Assembly: GCA_902465755.1 (NCBI GenBank)
Contig: CABQOK010000085.1
Location: 1 to 6,411, forward strand
Reading direction: 5' to 3'
Length of the DNA stretch: 6,411 nt
Origin: an uncultured Anaerococcus sp.
Lineage (GTDB): Bacteria; Bacillota; Clostridia; Tissierellales; Peptoniphilaceae
The position numbers and the translations under genes were made by a program. Below the pieces are notes generated by a model. The model saw only the letters and a list, made by a program, of their open reading frames with translations, was not told the origin of the DNA and did not search any database. Shown here in pieces: positions 1 to 5,771 of this stretch. Every line of letters starts with the position of its first letter. The first letter of the stretch is position 1.

Positions 1-1406
1 GTACTTGGGGACTTAACGAATTTGGTAATGAAGAACAAAAGGAGAAATATCTAAGACCTCTTCTAACAGGTAAGTCCATAGGTGGATTCGGACTTACAGA
101 AGAAAACGCTGGATCAGACTCTGCTGGAACAGAAACTACAGCTGTTCTAAAGGGAGATCACTATGTATTAAATGGTAAGAAGATTTTCATTACTAACGCT
201 CCAGAAGCACAAACTTATCTAGTAACAGCAGTTACAACACCTGGCAAGGGTAACCACGGTATATCAATGTTTATCGTAGACAAGGACTTTGAAGGATTTA
301 CCTTCTCTGAACCATATGACAAACTAGGTATCAGATCATCAATTACCGCAGAGCTTCACTTTAAGGATGTTGAGGTTCCAAAAGAAAACCTCCTAGGTGA
401 AGAAGGTAAGGGCTTCAAATACGCTATGATGATTCTAGACGGTGGTAGAATTGGTATAGCTTCCCAAGCCTTAGGTATAGCACAAGGTGCTTATGAATCT
501 GCCAAAGAATACGGACTTGCCCGTGAACAATTCGGAGAAGCAATCGCAAGAATGCAACACAATGCCTTTACCCTAGCAGATATGGCAACAGAGCTTAAGG
601 CAGCTAGACTATTAATCTACGATGCAGCTAAGAAGAAAGACGCTCACGTTCCTTATGGTAAGGATGCTGCAATGGCTAAGCTATACGCATCAGATATGGC
701 AGAGAAGCTTACAAGTAAGGCCCTACAACTTTACGGTGGATCTGGATTTATCAAGGGAGTAGATGTAGAAAGATACTATAGAGACTCTAAGATTACACAA
801 ATCTACGAAGGAACAAATGAAATAATGAGACTAGTAATCTCAGGCTATATCCTTCCAAGACCAGCTAAAAAAGACAAGAAGAAAGAAGCTCCTAAGAAAA
901 AACAATCCCAAGTAGGAGATAGAAAACTACAAATATTTAAGGGAGACGAGAAAGAAGCTGCTAAGAAATTAGTAGAAGCCCTAAAGGCAGAAGGATTCAC
1001 ATTCGATAAGAAAGACGTGGACCTAGAAGGAGCAATCGAAGAAGCAGACTCAGTAGTAGCTGCTGGTATGGGAATTGGTGAAGAACAAAACCTAGAAATG
1101 ATCAAAGAACTTGCCAAGGAAACAGGATCAGTACTTTCATCATCAAGACCAGCTTCCCAAGTTAGAGGATACGTTCCAACAAATAGATTTATCGGCCTAT
1201 CAGGTAAGAAATTTGCTGGTAAACTATACATCGGTGTAGGTATCTCAGGGGCTATGCAACACTTAAGAGGAATTCCAGAAGCTGGAACAATAGTTGTAAT
1301 CAACAACGATGAAAGCGCAGCATTCTTCGACAACTGCGACTACGGTATAGTAGGAGACTTCCACAAAGTAGTACCAGCCCTAATAGAAGAAATCAAAAAC
1401 GCATAA
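1..1406 (+). CDS. Acyl-CoA dehydrogenase (butyryl-CoA dehydrogenase type) fused to ETF-alpha FAD domain, 5' partial
   Basis: The reading frame is open from base 3 (bases 1-2 finish a cut codon) to TAA at 1404-1406, giving 467 visible residues. Roughly 90-100 N-terminal residues are outside the window, judged against clostridial Bcd. Visible residues 1 to about 285 are a flavin acyl-CoA dehydrogenase: the FGLTEENAGSDSAG flavin/substrate motif near residues 34-47, LDGGRIGIASQALGIA in the middle, and IYEGTNEIMRL, whose Glu (codon 807-809) is the expected catalytic base. A lysine-rich linker (about 861-914) follows. The last 160 or so residues (about 918-1403) match the C-terminal FAD domain of electron-transfer flavoprotein alpha: SSSRPAS, YVPTNRFIGLSGK, LYIGVGISGAMQHL, then INNDESA, DYGIVGD and VVPAL. 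The EtfA N-terminal domain and EtfB are absent. The protein should interconvert short-chain acyl-CoA and enoyl-CoA in the cytoplasm, passing electrons to a tethered FAD. Exact chain-length specificity is not readable here. The Met at 267 is internal, not a start. Confidence 0.93.
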   Translation, partial: TWGLNEFGNEEQKEKYLRPLLTGKSIGGFGLTEENAGSDSAGTETTAVLKGDHYVLNGKKIFITNAPEAQTYLVTAVTTPGKGNHGISMFIVDKDFEGFTFSEPYDKLGIRSSITAELHFKDVEVPKENLLGEEGKGFKYAMMILDGGRIGIASQALGIAQGAYESAKEYGLAREQFGEAIARMQHNAFTLADMATELKAARLLIYDAAKKKDAHVPYGKDAAMAKLYASDMAEKLTSKALQLYGGSGFIKGVDVERYYRDSKITQIYEGTNEIMRLVISGYILPRPAKKDKKKEAPKKKQSQVGDRKLQIFKGDEKEAAKKLVEALKAEGFTFDKKDVDLEGAIEEADSVVAAGMGIGEEQNLEMIKELAKETGSVLSSSRPASQVRGYVPTNRFIGLSGKKFAGKLYIGVGISGAMQHLRGIPEAGTIVVINNDESAAFFDNCDYGIVGDFHKVVPALIEEIKNA

Positions 1407-1417
1407 AAAGAAAAACA

Positions 1418-1445
1418 AAAGGAGGCCGTAAGGCCTCTTTTCTGT
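1418..1445. terminator. Bidirectional hairpin terminator between convergent genes
   Basis: Bases 1418-1427 pair with 1432-1441 in a 10-bp stem (one G-T wobble) around a GTAA tetraloop; the core is GAGGCC/GGCCTC. It starts 12 bases after the stop of the acyl-CoA dehydrogenase fusion. On the plus strand the T-run is short (TTTTCT). On the minus strand the hairpin is followed by a long T-rich stretch (complement of 1404-1420), so it may work better for the leftward deoxyribosyltransferase gene. Function is inferred from structure and position. Confidence 0.8.
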
Positions 1446-1467
1446 GCAAATTTTTATCATTTTCAGT

Positions 1468-1505
1468 TTAAGAAAAAATACTTATTAGATAAAATATTTT
1501 CTTAA
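1468..1505. repeat. AT-rich inverted repeat abutting the 3' end of the deoxyribosyltransferase gene
   Basis: TTAAGAAAA at 1468-1476 is the exact reverse complement of TTTTCTTAA at 1497-1505, with a 20-base loop. The right arm ends next to the leftward gene's stop codon (1506-1508). It could form a weak mRNA 3'-end hairpin, but it is nearly all A-T, and such repeats also arise by chance in AT-rich intergenic DNA. The GC-rich hairpin further left is the better terminator. Confidence 0.35.
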
Positions 1506-2018
1506 TTATAGATTTTCAGCTATAAATTCCTTCAAGGCTGCTATCAAATCATCAGAAGTCTTGTAGATTCTTGGTTTATCAAACTCATTTCCATCTTTAT
1601 CTACATAGGCAAGGCCTGTAATAAGCTTGTTGATATAGAGAAAGTCGTTTTGGAAGACGTCTTTTTTGATCTCTCTTAGCTTATCATCCCTATCATTTCC
1701 TGTAAGTCTAATATCTGTATAAAGCTCAAAGATTGGGATTCCTCTCTCGAAAGCTATGCCCATCTCTCCTGCAAGGCCCAAGTCCTTGGTATCCATTAAG
1801 GCTATAAGCAAGTCACTTTCTTTAAGTCTCTTATAATCTGCTAGTAAAATATCTGCCCCACTAGCAAAGCCTGCAGACTTATCGTTAATCTCTAGATTAT
1901 CTGCTGGATTGTATAGGTCGATTTTTTCCTTAAATTCATTTTCTAAAGCGTCTTGGACCTTTTTTGCTTGAAGTCTTTGACCTTCAGTAAACAAGTCACA
2001 TCCTAAATATATTTTCAT
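1506..2018 (-). CDS. Nucleoside 2-deoxyribosyltransferase family protein
   Basis: The 170-residue product has the compact Rossmann-like fold pattern of the nucleoside 2-deoxyribosyltransferase family: an N-terminal strand MKIYLGCDLFT, a central ESDLLIALMD (residues 67-76), and GLAGEMGIAFERGIPIF (81-97). Its Glu85 sits where the family's nucleophilic glutamate lies (GLGMELGYA in lactobacillal enzymes), and Asp69 and Asp76 are likely active-site acids. Family members exchange bases between deoxynucleosides, or hydrolyse deoxynucleosides or deoxynucleotides, in cytoplasmic salvage; which one applies here cannot be told. The length is typical. I chose the ATG at 2018 because GAGGTG lies 6 bases upstream; the longer GTG start at 2027 would lie inside that ribosome binding site. 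The gene runs away from nadE, shares its promoter region, and converges on the acyl-CoA dehydrogenase gene. Confidence 0.88.
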   Translation of the reverse strand: MKIYLGCDLFTEGQRLQAKKVQDALENEFKEKIDLYNPADNLEINDKSAGFASGADILLADYKRLKESDLLIALMDTKDLGLAGEMGIAFERGIPIFELYTDIRLTGNDRDDKLREIKKDVFQNDFLYINKLITGLAYVDKDGNEFDKPRIYKTSDDLIAALKEFIAENL

Positions 2019-2024
2019 AAATTT

Positions 2025-2030
2025 CACCTC
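2025..2030 (-). promoter_or_regulatory. Ribosome binding site GAGGTG fixing the start of the deoxyribosyltransferase
   Basis: On the minus strand GAGGTG is followed after 6 bases by ATG (2018-2016). The GTG inside this motif opens a 3-codon-longer frame, but starting there would use the binding site itself as the first codon and leave no upstream purine tract at the right distance. The ATG start is therefore preferred. Confidence 0.75.
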
Positions 2031-2036
2031 GCTTTA

Positions 2037-2065
2037 ATTATATCAGATAAAAAAATTTACTAAAA
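2037..2065 (-). promoter_or_regulatory. Leftward promoter for the deoxyribosyltransferase gene
   Basis: On the minus strand a perfect TATAAT (2042-2037) is preceded by TGA, making an extended -10 element. A weak -35-like TTTTAG (2065-2060) lies 17 bases upstream. The predicted transcript start (about 2030) falls at the ribosome binding site, so the leader would be only about 10-12 bases. Prediction from consensus match only. Confidence 0.6.
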
Positions 2066-2084
2066 CACCTTTATCAAATATAAT
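2056..2084 (+). promoter_or_regulatory. Rightward promoter for the nadE operon
   Basis: TTTACT (2056-2061) and TATAAT (2079-2084) are separated by exactly 17 bases, a good housekeeping sigma-factor promoter. The expected start is near 2090, at the edge of the AAGGAGAGG ribosome binding site (2087-2095) of nadE, giving a very short leader. Its -35 element overlaps the -35 position of the leftward promoter by two bases. Confidence 0.6.
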
Positions 2085-2100
2085 AGAAGGAGAGGTACTT

Positions 2101-3903
2101 ATGAAGAAAAATATTAAAATACTGGCGACAAACTTCGACCTTGAATTAGGTCAAGTCGGCAAAAATTTAGACAAAATTAAAAATATAGTTAAAAATGCAG
2201 AAAAGGAAGGTGTAAATATCATCTCCTTGCCAGAGCTTAGCCTTACAGGAGCTTCTTTGTATGACTTCTACAAGGAAGAGATACTAATAAAGAGGGTAGA
2301 AGAGGCAATACTAGAACTTGTTGATTTCTCCAAGGCTTATGATTTGCTAATAAGCTTGGGAGCTCCTTTAAGAAGCGAAGGAAAGCTCTACAATACTATA
2401 ATTTTTATCAAAAAAGGTGAAATCCTAACAAGCTTTGTCAAGGAAGAATTAAAATACTACGAGAAGATGGTATTTTCTACAGAAAAGCCAAACTACTTCA
2501 CCATAGGATCTTACGATTTTCCTGCGGATAGCTTCTATCCAGTAGAAGTCGGAGGACTTAAAATTGGTGTAGCTGTAGGAGAAGATGAGAAGACAAATAG
2601 TCCGGATTCACTTTTCTTTAAGGATAGGGGAGCAGATATTATCCTAAACCCAAACGCCTATGAAAAACAAGCCTTGTCTATAGATTCGACTATAGGAGAT
2701 ATTAAATTTCTTTCCAAAAACACAGTTTATGTATCAACTGGGACTGGGAAGGGAGAATCAAGTACGGATACAGTCTTTCAAGGGCTTAACCTCATAGCAG
2801 ATGATGGAGAGATTATATCTGTCAATGAAAATGAGGGAGTCTATTACACTAAGGTCTTCGAAGTAGATGAAAATAGTCCAAGTTCTTTCAATAATTTTAC
2901 AGATGAAAAGATAGAGGTAGACAAGTTTCCATATTTACCAATAAAGGAAGATAAAGATATCTTTGTAAGGGATGTATTGGAAATCGCATCGTCTGCTCTT
3001 CTTACAAGAATGAGAAAAATCGGTGTAGAAGATACCCTTATCGGAGTATCCGGTGGGCTTGATTCAACTATGGCTCTTATATTCCTAGCCTATGCTTACA
3101 AAAAGGCAGGCATATCCAAGGAGAAAATCCATGCTTATACTATGCCTGCTTTTGCTACAAGCAAGAGGACTAAGTCCAACGCCTATATCCTATGTGAGGC
3201 TTTGGGAATTAAGCTTACTGAGATTGATATATCTGAAGCTGTTAAAGTTCACCTAGCTGATATTGGCCACGATCTAGAAAGCCAAGATACAGCCTATGAA
3301 AACGCTCAGGCGAGAGAAAGGACCCAAGTACTCCTTGACCTTGCCAATATGTATGGGGGAATTGTGATAGGAACTGGAGATTTATCTGAATGTATGCAAG
3401 GTTTTGCTACCTTTAATGGGGACCATATCAGTAATTATGCCCTAAATGCGACCTTGACTAAGACCCACCTTCGTTTTATTGTAAGTCATATTGCTTCAAA
3501 TACTGATAATAAAGACTTAGGCAAAGTCCTTAAAGATATAATCGATACACCGATTTCTCCTGAGCTTAAGAGTGAAGATGATGATACTATTAGTCAAAAA
3601 ACAGAAGATATAATAGGACCTTACGAGCTAATCGACTTTTTTATCTACCATCATTTAAAATACCACAGAAGACCAAAAGAAATATATGACTTGGCAAGAC
3701 TTGCCTTTAGGGATGATTATGAAGATGAAGTTATCAAGAAATGGCTTGTTTCATATTTCAAGAGATTTTCAGCATCACAATTTAAGAGGGCAACTGCTGT
3801 CGATGGACCAAATATCACAGGCCTTTCAACTTCTCCAAGGCTAGGTTTTAAGATAGCATCTGATATGGAAAGTGGCTTGTACTTGGATGATTTAAATGAA
3901 TAA
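2101..3903 (+). CDS. nadE: NAD+ synthetase, two-domain form with a cysteine-less (probably inactive) glutaminase domain
   Basis: The enzyme makes NAD+ from deamido-NAD+, ATP and an amino-group donor, the last step of NAD biosynthesis, in the cytoplasm. Residues 1 to about 260 are a nitrilase-type amidase domain; about 285-600 are the NAD synthetase domain. The synthetase motifs are intact: ATP-binding SGGLDST (317-323), GTGDLSE (424-430), NGDHISNYALNA, DTPISPEL (482-489), IGPYEL, and QFKR with VDGP near 560-570. In the amidase domain Glu45 (LPELSLTG) and Lys114 (SFVKEEL) of the Glu-Lys-Cys triad are present. The position of the nucleophilic cysteine (family ICED) reads VGED, with Gly160 (GGA, 2578-2580), and the whole domain has no cysteine. 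The protein is full length at 600 residues and the frame is intact. The start is supported by AAGGAGAGG 5 bases upstream. It probably uses free ammonia, or ammonia from a partner; this is inferred. Confidence 0.95.
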   Translation: MKKNIKILATNFDLELGQVGKNLDKIKNIVKNAEKEGVNIISLPELSLTGASLYDFYKEEILIKRVEEAILELVDFSKAYDLLISLGAPLRSEGKLYNTIIFIKKGEILTSFVKEELKYYEKMVFSTEKPNYFTIGSYDFPADSFYPVEVGGLKIGVAVGEDEKTNSPDSLFFKDRGADIILNPNAYEKQALSIDSTIGDIKFLSKNTVYVSTGTGKGESSTDTVFQGLNLIADDGEIISVNENEGVYYTKVFEVDENSPSSFNNFTDEKIEVDKFPYLPIKEDKDIFVRDVLEIASSALLTRMRKIGVEDTLIGVSGGLDSTMALIFLAYAYKKAGISKEKIHAYTMPAFATSKRTKSNAYILCEALGIKLTEIDISEAVKVHLADIGHDLESQDTAYENAQARERTQVLLDLANMYGGIVIGTGDLSECMQGFATFNGDHISNYALNATLTKTHLRFIVSHIASNTDNKDLGKVLKDIIDTPISPELKSEDDDTISQKTEDIIGPYELIDFFIYHHLKYHRRPKEIYDLARLAFRDDYEDEVIKKWLVSYFKRFSASQFKRATAVDGPNITGLSTSPRLGFKIASDMESGLYLDDLNE

Positions 3904-4699
3904 GAAAAAATTGAGCCTAGGACTTTTGGGAGCAGGTCTTGGCTTAGGCTATTATATTAATAGACAGTGTTTCTATGCCAAGGAAAAGAGGGTGACGCTT
4001 TACTCAAAAAAGGCCAAAAGTCCTATAAGAATCACACAGATATCGGACTTTCATTCCAATGTCCTTGCCAATCTAGGAGAAGTTCTTAGTAAGATTAAGG
4101 ATTTCGACCCTCACTTTATTATCCTTACAGGCGATATAATAGATTATGGTACAGAAAGAAAGATAGAAAGGTCAGTCTTTTTCTTAAGACACTTGATGAG
4201 TCTAGGATTTCCTTGCTACTATATAAGCGGCAACCATGAGGAAGCAGGTCCTAATCTCGATGTCTTTGCTAGAGAAATAAAAAAGCTTGGAATTGTATAT
4301 TTATTTAATGATCAAAGATCATTCTATGTGGGGGAAAATAAAATAAATCTATATGGTCTGGGCCACTATGCTAGATTTTATGAAAAATATAAGCCCGAAA
4401 ATGATTCTATTAATATTATCTTAAGCCATCTATCAAGGGATGTTAGGGCAGAGGAGACAAGGGACTTTGACTTTATCTTCTCGGGTCACACCCATGGTGG
4501 GCAAGTAAGGCTTCCTCTAATTGGAGCTGTCATAAGTCCCGGTGAGGGCTTTCTTCCAGATTATGATTCGGGAGTATTTTACTATAAAAATGGTATAATA
4601 TATGTCGATAGTGGGCTAGGAAATACCTTCCTGCCATTGAGATTCCTAAATCCAATAGGATTTTCCAATATAACTATCACAAATGGGCCTGTAGTTTAG
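3896..4699 (+). CDS. Membrane-anchored calcineurin-like metallophosphoesterase (YkuE-like)
   Basis: The 267-residue protein has all the metal-binding motifs of calcineurin-like phosphoesterases: SDFH (Asp51, His53), LTGDIID (Asp80), SGNHE (Asn113, His114), LSH (His178) and SGHTHGGQ (His198, His200). The tail YVDSGLGN resembles YkuE-type membrane-associated phosphoesterases. Residues 6-20 form a short glycine-rich hydrophobic segment after a lysine cluster and probably act as an uncleaved anchor; no twin-arginine signal is seen. The substrate is unknown; relatives act on phospholipid-type or cell-envelope phosphoesters. The ATG overlaps the last 8 bases of nadE (TTAAATGAATAA) with only a weak GGATGA upstream, so translation is probably coupled to nadE. 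At the 3' end, the last five codons, including the TAG stop, lie inside the downstream tRNA gene, which is unusual. Confidence 0.9.
   Translation: MNKKKLSLGLLGAGLGLGYYINRQCFYAKEKRVTLYSKKAKSPIRITQISDFHSNVLANLGEVLSKIKDFDPHFIILTGDIIDYGTERKIERSVFFLRHLMSLGFPCYYISGNHEEAGPNLDVFAREIKKLGIVYLFNDQRSFYVGENKINLYGLGHYARFYEKYKPENDSINIILSHLSRDVRAEETRDFDFIFSGHTHGGQVRLPLIGAVISPGEGFLPDYDSGVFYYKNGIIYVDSGLGNTFLPLRFLNPIGFSNITITNGPVV
4591..4599 (+). promoter_or_regulatory. Possible internal promoter (extended -10) ahead of the tRNA gene
   Basis: TGGTATAAT is a perfect extended -10 element inside the phosphoesterase gene, with a predicted start near 4606, about 80 bases before the tRNA. No convincing -35 is seen at the usual distance, and the bases also encode the conserved NGIIYVDSG stretch, so it may be coincidental. 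If real, it would let the tRNA be made independently of nadE and the phosphoesterase. Confidence 0.3.
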
Positions 4700-4758
4700 T
4701 GGCAGAACAAGGGTGTCCGAAGCCAAAGATGGGGGTTCGATTCCCTCCAGGCCTGCCA
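4685..4758 (+). tRNA. tRNA, anticodon CCG (probable tRNA-Arg reading CGG)
   Basis: The 74-base gene folds as a standard cloverleaf. The acceptor stem GGGCCTG pairs with CAGGCCT (G1-U72 is a wobble). The D arm is GTTT/GAAC around AGTGGCA, the T arm GGGGG/CCCTC around TTCGATT, the variable loop has four bases, and CCA is encoded with discriminator G73. The anticodon loop GTCCGAA places U33 before C34-C35-G36, giving anticodon CCG. The anticodon stem is weak: three pairs next to the loop (one G-U), then G28-A42 and A27-A43 mismatches. Position 20 is C rather than the A usual for bacterial tRNA-Arg, and the D arm and G73 look tRNA-Trp-like, so the amino acid assignment is less sure than the tRNA call. 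It overlaps the 3' end of the phosphoesterase gene by 15 bases and is followed 4 bases later by a terminator. Confidence 0.82.
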
Positions 4759-4762
4759 TTTT

Positions 4763-4786
4763 AGTTCGATTCGTCGAACTTTTTTT
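4763..4786 (+). terminator. Rho-independent terminator of the nadE-phosphoesterase-tRNA unit
   Basis: AGTTCGA (4763-4769) pairs perfectly with TCGAACT (4774-4780) around a TTCG tetraloop, followed by an uninterrupted T-run (through 4786) and more T-rich sequence. It lies 4 bases after the tRNA CCA end and closes the operon. The stem shares the 9-mer GTTCGATTC with the tRNA T arm. Confidence 0.9.
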
Positions 4787-4841
4787 CTTTATAAAGTAAA
4801 ACTATCTTATAATCTCTGCCTTAGTGAATAGCTGTAAAACA

Positions 4842-4869
4842 TTGCTAAATTTTCATTAAAGTATATAAT
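4842..4869 (+). promoter_or_regulatory. Promoter for the reductase-symporter operon
   Basis: TTGCTA (4842-4847) and TATAAT (4864-4869) are separated by 16 bases, a good vegetative promoter in the 149-base gap after the tRNA. The expected start near 4876 gives a leader of about 30 bases, with AAGAGG (4897-4902) 5 bases before the ATG at 4908. No operator-like palindrome or riboswitch is evident in the gap. Confidence 0.65.
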
Positions 4870-4907
4870 AATACAATAGAAACATTAAAAATAGAAAAGA
4901 GGTTCTT

Positions 4908-5771
4908 ATGAAACTTGGAGTAAGAGATAAGATTTGGATAACAGGATCTCACGGTAGACTCGGCTCTACCATCTACAGATACCTAGATCCAATCGATGCA
5001 GAAATAGTTGCAACAGACAAAAATGAAGTCGATATTACAAATCAAAAGGAAGTTTCTACATTCATAGAAAGACTTAGGCCAACCATAATCGTAAATGCCT
5101 CAGGTCTATCCAAGAAGAATGAATGTGAGAAAAATCCTGACGAGGCTTATCTTTTAAATGCTATTGGTGCCAAAAACATAGCTATAGCAGCCAACCGTCA
5201 CCAGACTAAAATAGTTCAACTATCGACAGGAGATGTCTTCGATGGTAATACAATAAATCCCTTAAAGGAAATAGATACGCCTAGACCTAACACAGTCTAT
5301 GGCAAGAGTAAGTTTTTGGGAGAAGAATTCGTAAGGAATTTCTCAAACTACTACTTTATAATCAGAGTATCTAGACTATATTCTAGGGAAAATTCCTTCG
5401 TGGAAAACATAATAGACCAAGCCAAAAAAGGCAAGATTATAATGCCAAAAGACAGGTTCTCATCACCAACACCAGCTTTTGAGCTAAGTAAGTTCCTAAT
5501 AGAATTAATTAAAACAAGTAATTTCGGTACCTACCATGCTTCATGCGAAGGTTACTGCTCTCACAAGGAATTTGCTCAAGAAATTATAGACTATATTGGT
5601 CTTAATGCTGAGATTGAGGAAGTAATTGATGAAAGTAAAGTTGACATGGTGCCAAGCTTTAGGGGTATCAGCAACTACTACCTAGATATAACAGGTGGAT
5701 ACAAGTTTAATGATTGGAAATCCGCTCTGCACGAATACATTGACAAGGAGGGACTGAATGGAAAAAAATAA
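4908..5771 (+). CDS. RmlD-like NAD(P)-dependent sugar-nucleotide reductase (extended SDR)
   Basis: The 287-residue protein matches the dTDP-4-dehydrorhamnose reductase (RmlD/RfbD) type of extended short-chain dehydrogenase. It has the nucleotide-binding GSHGRLG (residues 13-19), VDIT (41-44), RPTIIVNASG (57-66), STGDVFDG (106-113), and YGKSKFLGEE with catalytic Tyr131 and Lys135. Thr107 can serve as the third catalytic residue. The family's usual STDYVFDG here reads STGDVFDG, so the Asp-Tyr pair after the Thr is changed. Length is normal. RmlD reduces dTDP-4-keto-rhamnose to dTDP-rhamnose for cell-surface glycans, but no rmlA, rmlB or rmlC gene is visible here, so the substrate is uncertain and a non-rhamnose role is possible. 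ATG 4908 has AAGAGG 5 bases upstream. The next gene overlaps its 3' end by 14 bases. Confidence 0.82.
   Translation: MKLGVRDKIWITGSHGRLGSTIYRYLDPIDAEIVATDKNEVDITNQKEVSTFIERLRPTIIVNASGLSKKNECEKNPDEAYLLNAIGAKNIAIAANRHQTKIVQLSTGDVFDGNTINPLKEIDTPRPNTVYGKSKFLGEEFVRNFSNYYFIIRVSRLYSRENSFVENIIDQAKKGKIIMPKDRFSSPTPAFELSKFLIELIKTSNFGTYHASCEGYCSHKEFAQEIIDYIGLNAEIEEVIDESKVDMVPSFRGISNYYLDITGGYKFNDWKSALHEYIDKEGLNGKK
5745..5752 (+). promoter_or_regulatory. Ribosome binding site AAGGAGGG for the symporter, inside the reductase gene
   Basis: AAGGAGGG, a near-perfect anti-16S match, lies within the last codons of the reductase and 5 bases before the ATG at 5758. It fixes the symporter start and allows coupled translation across the 14-base overlap. 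Confidence 0.85.

Noticed and set aside
267..269. ATG as the start of the acyl-CoA dehydrogenase gene
   Set aside because: The same frame is open to the window edge and encodes the conserved FGLTEENAGSD region upstream, so this Met is internal.
845..1333. A 162-codon open frame on the minus strand
   Set aside because: It lies wholly opposite the ETF-alpha domain of the fusion gene, its serine/proline-rich product resembles nothing I know, and the opposite frame has clear family motifs. It is an antisense shadow.
2025..2027. GTG as the start of the deoxyribosyltransferase
   Set aside because: The codon is part of the GAGGTG ribosome binding site that serves the ATG at 2018. The extra residues MKF add nothing to the conserved strand MKIYLG.
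2578..2580. Sequencing error or frameshift as the cause of the missing NadE cysteine
   Set aside because: The flanking frame is intact on both sides, the motif context (V-G-E-D) aligns without gaps, and GGA differs from either Cys codon at two positions. A simple error is unlikely.
4685..4758. Reading the tRNA as tRNA-Gly (TCC) or tRNA-Trp (CCA)
   Set aside because: Shifting the loop to give TCC puts a G at position 33 and loses U33. A Trp anticodon would need A instead of G at position 36. CCG is what the cloverleaf shows.
4808..4813. A second TATAAT in the gap before the reductase gene
   Set aside because: No acceptable -35 lies 16-18 bases upstream (T-rich terminator tail only). The element at 4864-4869 is better placed and better matched.
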